Below are positions 17,937-26,848 of a DNA stretch of 64,000 bases, in pieces. Where the stretch lies: NCBI RefSeq assembly GCF_002310375.3, contig NZ_CP023315.3:1116001-1180000 (forward strand), read 5' to 3'. The DNA is from Caulobacter vibrioides. Lineage in GTDB: Bacteria > Pseudomonadota > Alphaproteobacteria > Caulobacterales > Caulobacteraceae. A program made the translations under genes and the position numbers. Numbering within the stretch: position 1 is the stretch's first letter; every line of letters begins with the position of its first letter. The notes beneath the pieces were generated by a model. The model did not search any database. It was not told the DNA's origin and was given only the letters and a program-made list of their open reading frames with translations.

Positions 17937-18797
17937 CTAGCCACCCGCCTTCAGGATCGCCGCCAGACCTTCGCGGTAGGTCGGATGCTTTGGCCGCCAC
18001 CCCAGCTCGGCCTTGATCAGCGCGTTCGAGACCCGCTTGTTTTCCGCGTAGAACCGCCGCGTGGCGGGCGACATGCCCATTTCGTTGAACGGCAGGTCCG
18101 GCGGGACCGGGACGTCCAGCAGCCTGGCGGCGTGCTCCATGACGTCCTGGGGCGGGGCGGGCGCGTCGTCGACGAGGTTGTAGATCCCGCCCGCGCGCGG
18201 TTGATCCAGCGAGGCCAGCAAGCCAGAGACGATATCGTCGAGGTGGATGCGGCTGAACACCTGTCCCGGCTTGACGATGCGGCGGCCTTCGCCGGCGCGC
18301 AGGCGGTCCAGCGCGCTGCGGCCGGGACCATAGATGCCCGGCAGGCGGAAGGTGGTCACCGTCAGGCCCATGCCGCGCCCGACCTGACGCCAGTCGCGCT
18401 CGGCCCCGACCCGGCGGGCGCCTTCGACCGATTGGGCCCTGAGGGGCGAGGTCTCGAACACCCAGCGGCCCTCGAAGTCGCCATAGACCCCGGTCGTCGA
18501 CAGATACCCGATCCAGTCGGGATAAGCCTGGGCCTGGGCCAGGGCCGGGACGATCGACTCCAGGGCCGGACAGCCGTCGGGGCCGGGGGGAGCGGTGACC
18601 AGGATCGCGTTCACGCCGGTCAGCGCGGCGATCATGGCGTCGCGATCGGCTGGATCGGCGGGCGTGATTCCCCTGTCGCGCAGCGCCTGAGCCTGGCCGG
18701 GGTCACGCGCCGAGGCGGCGATGTCCCAGCCACGTTCCTGCAGGGCGTCGGCGAACGCCGCACCCACATAGCCCAGACCAAACACGAACAGACGCAA
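17937..18797 (-). CDS. NAD(P)-dependent epimerase/dehydratase-like protein (YeeZ type)
   Basis: The 286-residue protein starts with a Rossmann nucleotide-binding motif, MRLFVFGLGYVGAAFADAL. The context then reads IGYLSTTGVYGDFEGRWV, the STTGVYG block of extended SDR-like proteins that replaces a classical YxxxK. FSRIHLDDIVSGLLASL and IYNLVDDAPAPPQDV are the usual C-terminal blocks. This group is often annotated as a nucleoside-diphosphate-sugar epimerase of unknown substrate. It is convergent with the hydrolase gene, with only 3 bp between. Confidence 0.85.
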   Translation of the reverse strand: MRLFVFGLGYVGAAFADALQERGWDIAASARDPGQAQALRDRGITPADPADRDAMIAALTGVNAILVTAPPGPDGCPALESIVPALAQAQAYPDWIGYLSTTGVYGDFEGRWVFETSPLRAQSVEGARRVGAERDWRQVGRGMGLTVTTFRLPGIYGPGRSALDRLRAGEGRRIVKPGQVFSRIHLDDIVSGLLASLDQPRAGGIYNLVDDAPAPPQDVMEHAARLLDVPVPPDLPFNEMGMSPATRRFYAENKRVSNALIKAELGWRPKHPTYREGLAAILKAGG

Positions 18798-18968
18798 CGC
18801 TGGAACTCCGCCCCAAGAAATCCAGGCTTCAAACCCGCCCGAAACCAGCCCGGATCAAGCCTTGGAAAAAAGCCTCTACGCAACCCCTCAAAGGGCGCTT
18901 GCAAACCGCGAAGCGCTCTGCCATAAGCCGCCTCCTCGTCGCGGGGCGCTCTTCTGGGCCTCGCCGAT

Positions 18969-19043
<75 letters not shown>

Positions 19044-19092
19044 TTCTCCCGGTTTTCGGGCAGGCTGGACGATACCATATCTCGCGAATAGC

Positions 19093-19167
<75 letters not shown>

Positions 19168-19202
19168 TTCTCGGTTTCTCCGACAATTGGATCCCATCGA
19201 TT

Positions 19203-19232
19203 TGTTCCCCTGGGACGTGTTCCCCTGGGACG
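19203..19232. repeat. Two perfect 15-bp tandem repeats
   Basis: The unit tgttcccctgggacg occurs twice with no gap at 19203-19217 and 19218-19232. Each unit contains TCCCctGGGA, a two-fold symmetric core. The repeat lies 49-78 bp before the DUF885 start and may be an operator; a chance duplication is also possible. Confidence 0.75.
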
Positions 19233-19280
19233 GTCGATTCGCGTGTGGACGCCGCGTGGGCTTGGCATAATCTTGGCCCC

Positions 19281-21071
19281 ATGACTCAGCATCGCACTTG
19301 GCGCGCCGCCCTGGCCGGCGTCTGTCTCACCGCCCTGGTCGCTTCGTCCGCCTGGGCCGGTCCCTCTGAAACGCTGACCGGCTTGGTGGCGCGCTACGAG
19401 GCGCTCGGCAATGCCGACGGCGATCCCGACAGCGGCGGCGCCAACGAGGCGCGCTGGCGGCTTCCCGATGTCTCGCCGGCCGCCGACGCCGCCAAGCTCG
19501 CCAAGCTCAAGGCGATCTCAGCCGATCTTTCCTCCATGGACGTGGCCGGCCTGTCGGAAGACGAGAAGCTGACGCGCGATCTTCTGCTGTGGGCGGTGAA
19601 GGACCGCGTGGAGGCCGGGGGCTTCGACGAAGCGCGCATGCCGTTCAGCAGTGACGGCGGCTTTGACGTGATGATGCTGTATCGCGCCAGCGGTCTGCGC
19701 CTGAAGAACGAGGCCGAGGCGCGCCGCTGGATCGCGCTGCTCAACCGCATGCCCGCCTGGTACGCGGCCAATATCGCCAACGCCCGGCGCGGTGTGAGCA
19801 CGGGCTTCGTCCACGCCGTCTCGACCGCCCAGGCCGTCCAGGACCGCGCCCAGCGCGCGGCCGCCACCCCGCTGGCCGACGATCCGCTGCTGGCCCCGCT
19901 GCGCGCTCTGCCCGCCAGCGTTCCGGAAGCGACCCGCGCGGCGCTGGTCGCCGAGGGCGAAAAGGCGGTCAAGGACAGCGTCGCGCCGGCCCGCGCCAGC
20001 TTCGTCAAGTTCATGACCGAAGAGTACACGCCGCGCGCCGCCAAGAGCCTGGCGGCGTCGGACCTGCCCGACGGCAAGCGCTACTATGCTTTCCTGGCGC
20101 GCCGGCACACGACCATGACGCTGACGCCGGACCAGATCCACGACGTCGGCCAGGCCGAAGTGGCCCGCATCCGTGCGCGCATGCAGGAGACCATGAAGGC
20201 CGCCGGCTTCCAGGGCGACCTGCCGGCCTTCATCGCCATGTTGCGCAAGGATCCGCGCTTCTACGCCACCAGCCGTGAGCAACTTCTGGAGAAGTCCAGC
20301 GAGATCGCCAAGCGCGCTGATGACCAACTGCCGGCCCACTTCGGCGTGCTGCCGCGGTTGCCCTATGGCGTGCGGGCCGTGCCGGCCAGTATCGAGAAGG
20401 GCTACACCACCGGCCGTTACTTCGGCGGCGACGCCAAGGTCGGCCGCGCCGGCGGCTTGATGATCAACACCTCCGAGCTGGACCAGCGGCCGCTCTACGA
20501 GCTGCCCGCCCTGGTGCTGCACGAGGGCGCGCCGGGGCACCACATCCAGACTGCGCTGGCCGCCGAGCAGGCCAACGTGCCGGAGTTCCGCAAGAACCTC
20601 TATTTCACCGCGTTCGGTGAGGGCTGGGGCCTCTATTCGGAGTGGCTGGGCGAGGGGATGGGCATCTATCGCGACCCCTACGAGCTGTTCGGCCGCCTGT
20701 CCTACGAGATGTGGCGCGCCTGCCGTCTGGTCGCCGACACCGGCATGCACTGGAAGGGCTGGAGCATCGACCAGGCCCGCGCCTGCTTCACGGACAACAC
20801 CGCCCTGTCGCCGACCAATATCGAGGTCGAGCTCAAGCGCTATGTCTCCTGGCCGGGCCAGGCCCTGGCTTACAAGATGGGCGAGCTGAAGCTGCTGGAA
20901 CTGCGCAAGCGGGCCGAGGCCAAGCTGGGCGACCGGTTCGACGAGCGCGGCTTCCACGACGCGGTGCTGCTGCGCGGGTCGCTGCCGTTGGCCGTTCTGG
21001 AGACCCGGATCGACGCCTGGACCGCACAAGAGCTGGCCAAGCCCGCAACGCCCGCCAAGACGAAGGGCTGA
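19281..21071 (+). CDS. Exported DUF885 metallopeptidase-like protein (copy 1)
   Basis: ATG 19281 (MTQHRTWRAALAGVCLTALVASSAWAG) gives 596 residues with a signal peptide ending near residue 26. The candidate zinc-binding block VLHEGAPGHHIQTAL places His414 and Glu415 in the HE-x4-H pattern of DUF885. Helical segments before (YNL-poor, Asp/Arg-rich) and after (FGEGWGLYSEWLGEGMGIY, MHWKGWSIDQARACF, RYVSWPGQALAYKMGELKLLELR) are typical of the family. Members resemble M32-type zincins but most are uncharacterised. The kdgK start lies 2 bp after the stop. A paralogue is at 54725-56548. Confidence 0.85.
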   Translation: MTQHRTWRAALAGVCLTALVASSAWAGPSETLTGLVARYEALGNADGDPDSGGANEARWRLPDVSPAADAAKLAKLKAISADLSSMDVAGLSEDEKLTRDLLLWAVKDRVEAGGFDEARMPFSSDGGFDVMMLYRASGLRLKNEAEARRWIALLNRMPAWYAANIANARRGVSTGFVHAVSTAQAVQDRAQRAAATPLADDPLLAPLRALPASVPEATRAALVAEGEKAVKDSVAPARASFVKFMTEEYTPRAAKSLAASDLPDGKRYYAFLARRHTTMTLTPDQIHDVGQAEVARIRARMQETMKAAGFQGDLPAFIAMLRKDPRFYATSREQLLEKSSEIAKRADDQLPAHFGVLPRLPYGVRAVPASIEKGYTTGRYFGGDAKVGRAGGLMINTSELDQRPLYELPALVLHEGAPGHHIQTALAAEQANVPEFRKNLYFTAFGEGWGLYSEWLGEGMGIYRDPYELFGRLSYEMWRACRLVADTGMHWKGWSIDQARACFTDNTALSPTNIEVELKRYVSWPGQALAYKMGELKLLELRKRAEAKLGDRFDERGFHDAVLLRGSLPLAVLETRIDAWTAQELAKPATPAKTKG

Positions 21072-21073
21072 CC

Positions 21074-21994
21074 TTGGCCAGGATCACGGTTCTGGGCGAG
21101 TGTATGGTCGAGCTGTCGCCCGAGGCCGGTGACGGCGGCGCGCCGCTCTACCGGATGGGCTTTGCGGGCGACACCTTCAATACGGCGATCTACATGGCGC
21201 GGCTGGGCGACCAGGTCGCCTATTGCACGGCGCTGGGGCAGGGCGACCCGTTCAGCGAAGGCGTGCTGGCGGCCATGCGCCGCGAAGGCATGGACACCCA
21301 GCTGGTGCGCCAAGTCGAGAACCGCCTGCCGGGCCTCTACGCCATCGTGCTGGATGAGCACGGCGAGCGGAAGTTCCACTATTGGCGCGAGCGGGCCCCG
21401 ATCCGTGACCTGTTCTCGGCCCATACCGCCGATCAGCTGATCGAGGCGGCCAAGGCCAGTGATCTTGTCTATCTGTCCGGGGTGACCCTGGCGGTGATCG
21501 GCGACATCGGCCGCGCACGGCTGCGCGATATCCTCGCCTACGTCCATTCCCACGGCGTGCCCGTGGCGCTGGACTTCAACTACCGACCGGCCTTGTGGCC
21601 CAGCGCCGAGGCCGCTCGCGCCGCCCTGGACGGTGTCGTGCCCGCATGCCGCTACATCTCGCTGAGCAGCGAGGATAGCCGCCCGCTCTATGGCCGCGAG
21701 GCCGAGGACCTCGCCGCCGACTGGGCGGCGGCGGGCGCCGAGGTGGTGGCGCGCGATGAGAGCCATTGCGTCAATGTCCATCGCCCTGAGGGGCGTATGG
21801 CCACGCCGGCGCCTGGTCGCATCAAGGCGGTCGACACGACGGGCGCGGGCGACAGCTTCAACGCCGCCTATCTGTCCTCGCGACTGGCGGGGAAACCCAT
21901 ATCGGAGGCGGTCGCCAAGGCTCACGCCGTGGCGGCGTTGGTGGTCGCGCATCGTGGCGCCATTCTACCGAGCGGCGTGTCGCTGCCAGCCTAG
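21074..21994 (+). CDS. kdgK: 2-dehydro-3-deoxygluconokinase (PfkB family)
   Basis: I place the start at TTG 21074, just after the preceding stop, giving 306 residues starting ARITVLGECMVELSP. KDG kinase phosphorylates 2-keto-3-deoxygluconate to KDPG, feeding the Entner-Doudoroff pathway. The match to known KdgK order is strong: GFAGDTFNTAIYMARLG, ENRLPGLYAIVLDEHGER, YLSGVTLAVIG, DFNYRPALWPS and the PfkB signature DTTGAGDSFNAAYLSSRL with catalytic Asp. No other sugar-acid genes adjoin it, and co-transcription with a DUF885 gene is unexpected. Confidence 0.92.
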   Translation: MARITVLGECMVELSPEAGDGGAPLYRMGFAGDTFNTAIYMARLGDQVAYCTALGQGDPFSEGVLAAMRREGMDTQLVRQVENRLPGLYAIVLDEHGERKFHYWRERAPIRDLFSAHTADQLIEAAKASDLVYLSGVTLAVIGDIGRARLRDILAYVHSHGVPVALDFNYRPALWPSAEAARAALDGVVPACRYISLSSEDSRPLYGREAEDLAADWAAAGAEVVARDESHCVNVHRPEGRMATPAPGRIKAVDTTGAGDSFNAAYLSSRLAGKPISEAVAKAHAVAALVVAHRGAILPSGVSLPA

Positions 21995-22018
21995 TCTCCA
22001 CCCGAGTTCCCGCTCCAC

Positions 22019-22888
22019 ATGTTCGCGTTTCCCGCTTCCCTCGAGGCTGATCGTCTGCAGACAGCCCTCACTCGACGGTTTCTCACCCCCGCCCTCAGCG
22101 CGCTGGAAGACCTTTTTCTGGAGCTGCGCGCGGAAAGCGATTTCACGCTACCGAGCAGTCTCGTCGGCCGCTACGCCAAGCCCTATCCCGGCGGTTGCTG
22201 CTCGGAGATCACGGCGGATGTCCTGCGCCGGCTATGCGTTCGGGTGTCCGCAGGCCGCCAAGGATCTGCGGGTGAGCGCGCCTTGATCGCCTTCGTCAAG
22301 CAGGGCGGACGCATCAATAGCGTCTGGGGCGTGCTGCGGGATCGCTATTTCCAGAACGCACTCCAGGTCGGCGGCCTCTATGTGGATGTGGCCAATGATA
22401 CGGTCGATCCCAACAAGCCCAAGGTCGAGATCTTGCCGATGCCGGAATCCGGCCTGGTCCTCGTGCGCGACGGCTCGCACTTCGCCCGGATCGGCGAGTC
22501 CTACTGGAACGCGCGGCTCTATACGAACACAGCCTTGCCGGCGCTGGCGCCGCACTTCCCCATGATCCTGGTCTGGCCGACCGGCGTCTGCCAGCTGGCG
22601 GCCCGGAACACCTACATGGTCCAGCTCTTTGCGAGAGACGGCTTCCGGCCGGCCGAGCAATGGCTGCGCGAGGGGGCGCCGGCGCCGCTCTGGGTCGTCG
22701 ACACAATGCGGCAAGTCAGTCCGCCGGATTTGCTCGGCGATACGCCTCCGGGCCTCGAGGCCGCGCTCGCGGCTTGCCAGCGGCTGCGCCGTACAAGGAT
22801 GGTCGTGGACGAGCGGAAGATGGAAGCGCTGCTGGGGATCTTTGACCGGACGCCGGCGGCGCAAGCGAATCTGGCGCTGGCTGTCTGA
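22019..22888 (+). CDS. Protein of unknown function (289 residues)
   Basis: I do not recognise the family. ATG 22019 gives a soluble-looking protein with no signal peptide or membrane span. It has helical N- and C-terminal parts and a central stretch rich in strands (LYVDVANDTVDPNKPKVEI, LVLVRDGSHFARIGESYWN). GRYAKPYPGGCCSEITADVLRRL near residues 50-72 contains adjacent Cys. It is co-directional with kdgK (24 bp after it) and precedes hdaB by about 180 bp. The codon choice looks native. Confidence 0.7.
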   Translation: MFAFPASLEADRLQTALTRRFLTPALSALEDLFLELRAESDFTLPSSLVGRYAKPYPGGCCSEITADVLRRLCVRVSAGRQGSAGERALIAFVKQGGRINSVWGVLRDRYFQNALQVGGLYVDVANDTVDPNKPKVEILPMPESGLVLVRDGSHFARIGESYWNARLYTNTALPALAPHFPMILVWPTGVCQLAARNTYMVQLFARDGFRPAEQWLREGAPAPLWVVDTMRQVSPPDLLGDTPPGLEAALAACQRLRRTRMVVDERKMEALLGIFDRTPAAQANLALAV

Positions 22889-23066
22889 TGGCTTTAGCGC
22901 CCTTGAATGCTCGTCCTCGTGCGAGGATATCGCGGAGCTGACCTTATAAGAAACAACGTCTTAGGTCGATCTGGCTTGAGCATAATAGGAATATCTTCCT
23001 CTCTGCGGAATATAAACCTATAGTGGTGTTCGCCGGCTGCGCTCGCGGCCTGGAGGAGAGGACGCC

Positions 23067-23435
23067 ATGCTGGTTCAAGCCCTTGAGGACATCTGGGCGA
23101 TCACGCCCGATCCCCGACGCGACCGCCTGACGGTCGGCTTCGTGACCCATCTTGTTTCCCTGGCCACCGGCGTGCCGGCGGTGGAGATCGCAACGCCCAA
23201 GCGGGCGTCCCACACGGCGGTGCGCGCCCGGCAGCTCGCCATCTACCTGACCCACATCACCCTGCATTGGCCCCTGGCGCGGGTGGCTTTCGCCTTTGGC
23301 CGGGATCGCACGACCTGCGGGCACGCCTGTCGCAAGATCGAGGACCTGCGCGAGGACGAGGCCTTCGATCGCCGGCTTTGCGAGCTGGAGGCCTGCCTGC
23401 GTCAGGCCCCGGCCCATGCTCAGGATCTGCCGTGA
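23067..23435 (+). CDS. hdaB: DnaA domain-IV-like protein HdaB
   Basis: The 122-residue protein consists mainly of a DnaA-like DNA-binding helix-turn-helix. VRARQLAIYLTHI corresponds to the DnaA helix before the basic loop. FGRDRTTCGHACRKIEDL corresponds to the DnaA signature region (RDHTTVLHA...KI). It has no AAA+ ATPase part. Known HdaB of Caulobacter is a short DnaA-related protein that interferes with regulatory inactivation of DnaA and so promotes replication initiation; I assign the name on domain structure and neighbourhood. A strong GGAGGAG site precedes the ATG. The stop overlaps the start of a DUF6456 gene. Confidence 0.75.
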   Translation: MLVQALEDIWAITPDPRRDRLTVGFVTHLVSLATGVPAVEIATPKRASHTAVRARQLAIYLTHITLHWPLARVAFAFGRDRTTCGHACRKIEDLREDEAFDRRLCELEACLRQAPAHAQDLP

Positions 23436-24166
23436 TGACCGGTGTGCTTCAGGCCCGTTTCGACGCGGCGTTGGACGCCGAGCGGCGCGCCGAGCGAGCG
23501 ATGCGGCTGCTGGCCAGGCCCGGGGCGGTGGTCGAGCCACAGGGCGCCGGCTATGGCGTCAGGTTGGGCGCCAGCCGTCGGCGTTGCGTGATGCTGACCC
23601 TGGACGACGCCGCCTTCGCAGTCCTGGCGCGCGAGGCGACGCTGAAACCACGCCGGGAAGGCGGCTGGACGATGGTCGCTCGGCCCGAGGTCGCGACGCC
23701 GCCGCCGGGACGCCCAGGCGTTATCGAGGCGTCGGTCGAGACGGCCGAGGGGATGGTCCAACGCAATCTCGGGGAGTCGCCGATCGCGTGGCTGGCGCGT
23801 CGTCGCGACAGCCACGGGCGGCCCTGGCTCGCCCCCGCCGAAGTCGCTGCGGCCGAACGGCTTCGCGAGGAGTACGAGAGCCTGGGAACGCTGGGGCGCA
23901 TGACCATGCGCTGGGACGTGACGCCGCGCGTGGACGGCGGCCGACCAGGTTTGGCCCCTGCCGAACGCGACCACGCTGCGCGCCAGAGGATCGCCCGCGC
24001 GCTCGACGCTGTGGGCCCCGGGCTACGCGAGATCCTTGAGCGGGTGTGCCTGATGGGATCGGCGCTCGAGGCGGCGGAGGCCGCGCTGAAGCTGCCGCGC
24101 CGGACGGGCAAGACGGTCTTGAAACTCGCCTTGCAGCGTCTGGCGCGACACTATCGGATGGTCTGA
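23435..24166 (+). CDS. DUF6456-domain protein coupled to hdaB
   Basis: The ATG at 23435 shares one base with the hdaB stop (TGATG), giving 243 residues. The block SPIAWLARRRDSHGRPWLAPAEVAAAERLREEYESLG, around residues 108-145, is the DUF6456 core. The C-terminus (ALDAVGPGLREILERVC, then KLPRRTGKTVLKLALQRLARHY) looks like a DNA-binding HTH. DUF6456 proteins are common in alphaproteobacteria with no assigned biochemical role. Tight coupling to hdaB suggests a linked DNA-related function, which is inference. Confidence 0.8.
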   Translation: MTGVLQARFDAALDAERRAERAMRLLARPGAVVEPQGAGYGVRLGASRRRCVMLTLDDAAFAVLAREATLKPRREGGWTMVARPEVATPPPGRPGVIEASVETAEGMVQRNLGESPIAWLARRRDSHGRPWLAPAEVAAAERLREEYESLGTLGRMTMRWDVTPRVDGGRPGLAPAERDHAARQRIARALDAVGPGLREILERVCLMGSALEAAEAALKLPRRTGKTVLKLALQRLARHYRMV

Positions 24167-24170
24167 GGGA

Positions 24171-24920
24171 TCAGCGGTTGCCGCCCGCCACGGCGATGAT
24201 CTCGCCAGTGATCCAGAAGCTCTCGGGCGAGGCCAGGAAGGTCGCCACCGGCGCGATATCCGACGGCTGTCCCAGGCGGCCCAGCGGGGTCTGGGCGATC
24301 ATCTGGGTCTCCAGGTCGGAGCCGATGATGCCAACCGTGTGCGTGCCTTCGGTCTCGACCGCGCCAGGCGAGATAGCGTTCACCCGGATGTTCCTCGGGC
24401 CGAGCTCCTTGGCCAGGACCCGGGTGATGGAGTCCACGGCGGCTTTGGTGGCCGTGTAGACCGAGGCGGTCGGGATATCGACGGTGGTGGCCGCCGAACT
24501 GATGTTGATGACGCTGCCGCCGTTCGGGCCAAAGCGCCGGGCGGCTTCCCCGGTCGCCAGCAACACGCCCAGGACGTTGGTGTCGAACTGGCGGCGGTAC
24601 TCGGCCTCAGTGACGTCCTCGATGGGGGCGAAGGCGTAGACGCCGGCGTTGTTGACCAGGATGTCGACACCGCCGAACGCGGTCTGGGTCTCGTCGAACA
24701 GCCGCGTGACGTCTTCGGTCTTAGCGACCGAGCCTTGGACGGCGATGGCCCGGCCGCCGGCCGCCACGATCTCGGCCACGACCTTGTCGGCGCCCTGGCG
24801 GCTTGAGGCGTAGTTGACGGCGACCGCCGCGCCCTCGGCGGCCAGGGCCTTGGCGATGGCCGCGCCGATACCCTTCGACGCGCCGGTCACGATGGCGGTC
24901 TTGCCTGAAAGCTTACTCAT
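24171..24920 (-). CDS. Short-chain dehydrogenase/reductase
   Basis: ATG 24920 (MSKLSGKTAIVTGASKGIG) has a GGAGA ribosome site; the upstream start at 24962 adds no conserved sequence. The 249-residue product is a classical SDR. It has TGASKGIGAAIA for cofactor binding, DILVNNAGVYAF, the catalytic Ser in VINISSAATT and YTATKAAVD for Tyr-x3-Lys, and the C-terminal SPGAVETEGT. It resembles 3-oxoacyl-ACP reductase-like enzymes, but the substrate is unknown. An ArsR-type regulator lies directly upstream in the same direction. Confidence 0.92.
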   Translation of the reverse strand: MSKLSGKTAIVTGASKGIGAAIAKALAAEGAAVAVNYASSRQGADKVVAEIVAAGGRAIAVQGSVAKTEDVTRLFDETQTAFGGVDILVNNAGVYAFAPIEDVTEAEYRRQFDTNVLGVLLATGEAARRFGPNGGSVINISSAATTVDIPTASVYTATKAAVDSITRVLAKELGPRNIRVNAISPGAVETEGTHTVGIIGSDLETQMIAQTPLGRLGQPSDIAPVATFLASPESFWITGEIIAVAGGNR

Positions 24921-25000
24921 GATCTGTCTCTCCATCGCCCGACTTGGCGATCGATTAGACATTTAGATAAGCATAGAAGTGTTTCAATGGCGCGGGCTGT

Positions 25001-25321
25001 CTAAATCTCCGCCAGCTGCGCCACGTACGCATTCAGCACATCCCGCTGCAGCACCAGGAACGCGAACTTGCCTTGGCGGCAGATGCGGATCAGGCCGGCG
25101 TTCTCCAGCTCCTTCATGTGGTGCGAGAAGGTGGCGGCGCTGACCTCGATCTGCTGCGCCAGCGACCCGCAGGGCGTAGGCTCGCTGGCGGTCCCGATTT
25201 CCTTGAGGATCTGCCTTCGGCGCGGCTCAGCCAGGGCCTTGGCGATCAGATTGACCTGCCGCTCGTCCAGCACAAGGCGTTCGGCGGAGGCGGGGCGGGG
25301 CGCGTCTTCCATGAGCTTCAT
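25001..25321 (-). CDS. ArsR-family winged-helix regulator
   Basis: The 106-residue protein has the ArsR-type fold: [17 protein letters not shown], then [41 protein letters not shown] (recognition helix and wing). An alternative start is ATG 25312 (MEDAP). No Cys-Val-Cys metal motif is present, so it probably senses something other than a metal. It is upstream of the SDR gene in the same orientation. The 80-bp spacer is AT-rich and contains repeated TTAGA-type words (gattagacatttagata), possible operator sequence. Confidence 0.9.
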   Translation of the reverse strand: MKLMEDAPRPASAERLVLDERQVNLIAKALAEPRRRQILKEIGTASEPTPCGSLAQQIEVSAATFSHHMKELENAGLIRICRQGKFAFLVLQRDVLNAYVAQLAEI

Positions 25322-25392
25322 ATGCGTTGGCGCGCGCCACTAGGCAAATGGGCGGATCCTTTCGGACCCGCCCAGGCAGACCTTGGAAGCCG

Positions 25393-25842
25393 CTAGTGCT
25401 TCTGCATGTGCTTGATGTCGCGCATCTGGTCGTGACCCGACTTCACCGAGGTCCAGGCCTTCTCGATCACGCGACGGGTCTGCGGATCGACGTCGTTGTC
25501 CTGCAGGGCCTTTTCGTACTTGCCCTTGATGTAGTCCTCACCGGCCTCGACCTCATTGATCACGGCTGTGTCGCCCTTGGTCAGGGAGTCCTTGAGATTG
25601 AGGAACGCACGGTGGGCGGCGGCCAGGATCGTGCCGTCGTCCTTGGGTTCGCCGCCGAGACGACGCACTTCATCCTGCAGTTCCGAGGCGATCGAGCGGC
25701 GCTCTTCGGCGCGGCGCTGGAACAGTTCGGTGTAGCGGGCGCCATCGGCGTCCTTGGCGGCTTCCGCATAGCCGTCGGCGCTGTCGATGGTGGTCTCCAC
25801 CAGGCTGTTCACAAGCTTGATGTGGTCTTCGTTGGTGTGCAT
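25393..25842 (-). CDS. DUF2383/PA2169-type four-helix-bundle protein
   Basis: The 149-residue protein begins MHTNEDHIKLVNSLVETTIDSADGYAEAAKDA and is nearly all helix, with four predicted segments. It matches the ferritin-like DUF2383 family (RYTELFQRRAEERRSIASELQDEVRRLGG). No conserved metal-binding Glu/His set is obvious to me. The family appears in stress-related neighbourhoods; function is not established. It is transcribed alone. Confidence 0.82.
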   Translation of the reverse strand: MHTNEDHIKLVNSLVETTIDSADGYAEAAKDADGARYTELFQRRAEERRSIASELQDEVRRLGGEPKDDGTILAAAHRAFLNLKDSLTKGDTAVINEVEAGEDYIKGKYEKALQDNDVDPQTRRVIEKAWTSVKSGHDQMRDIKHMQKH

Positions 25843-25900
25843 CGCAGGGCTCCGCGTTGGGGAAGGGGAGCCGGGTCAACGCGGGGCGGGGCGGAAGGGT

Positions 25901-26848
25901 TCAGTCCGTCTTGGTCGGCAGGGTCGCGCCGACGTGGTCGACGCCCAGGGCCTCGCAATGCAGCACCTGACGATGGCGCTCGGCGGCGCGCGCCTTCTGC
26001 TCCTCGCTGCGCTGGTCATGACACGCCGGGCAGGCCACGCCCTCGACATAGAGCGGCGAGGCCTGGTCCTGGGGGCTGACCGGCATGCGGCAGCCCCGGC
26101 ACAGGACGTGATCGCCTTTGGCGAGCCCATGGCCCACCGAGACGCGCTCGTCGAACACGAAGCACTCGCCGCGCCAGAGGCTTTCGGGCTGCGGGATCTG
26201 TTCCAGATAGTCCAGAACGCCGCCCTTCAGGTGGAAGACCTGCTCGACACCCTCGGCCTTCAGGAAGGCGGTCGACTTCTCGCAGCGGATGCCGCCGGTG
26301 CAGTACATCGCCACCTTCAACGGCGCGTCTGGGCTTCGTTCGGCCTCGACGCTCTTGCGCCAGTCGCGGAACCAGGCGGGGAAGTCGGCGAAGCTCGTGG
26401 TCTGCGGATCGATCGCGCCCTCGAAGCGTCCGACCGCCACCTCGTAGGCGTTGCGCGTGTCGATCACCAGGATATCCGGATCGCTGATCAAGGCGTTCCA
26501 GTCGGCGGGCTCGACATAGGTTCCGGCGTCGGTCGGATCCAGGTCTGGCTCGCCCAGGGTGACGATCTCCTTCTTCAGCCGGACCTTCATCCGGTAGAAG
26601 GGCATGCGCTCGGCCCAGGCGGTCTTGGGCGTCAGGTCGGCGCAGCCGGGCAGGGCGCGGATGTGGGTCAGCACGGCCTCGATGGCGGCGTCCTCGCCGG
26701 CGATCGTCCCGTTGATCCCCTCGCGCGCCAGAAGCAGGGTGCCCTTGACGCCGAGGCTGCAGCACAGGGCGGCCAGCGGTCCCTGGATCGCCGCCGGATC
26801 CGGAAACCGGGTGAAGCGATACAGCGCGGCGACGCGATAGCTAGCCAA
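25901..26848 (-). CDS. trhO: tRNA uridine(34) hydroxylase, rhodanese-type
   Basis: TTG 26848 gives 315 residues starting MASYRVAALYRFTRF, which fits the family start; the longer frame upstream lies inside sufE. The N-domain reads LGVKGTLLLAREGINGTIAG, and the rhodanese domain has the active loop MYCTGGIRCEKSTAFL. C-terminal Cys pairs (CRGCRMPVSP and CPACHDQRS) resemble the zinc-ribbon end of YceA/TrhO. The enzyme makes 5-hydroxyuridine at tRNA position 34. It overlaps the sufE stop by 8 bp. Confidence 0.92.
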   Translation of the reverse strand: MASYRVAALYRFTRFPDPAAIQGPLAALCCSLGVKGTLLLAREGINGTIAGEDAAIEAVLTHIRALPGCADLTPKTAWAERMPFYRMKVRLKKEIVTLGEPDLDPTDAGTYVEPADWNALISDPDILVIDTRNAYEVAVGRFEGAIDPQTTSFADFPAWFRDWRKSVEAERSPDAPLKVAMYCTGGIRCEKSTAFLKAEGVEQVFHLKGGVLDYLEQIPQPESLWRGECFVFDERVSVGHGLAKGDHVLCRGCRMPVSPQDQASPLYVEGVACPACHDQRSEEQKARAAERHRQVLHCEALGVDHVGATLPTKTD

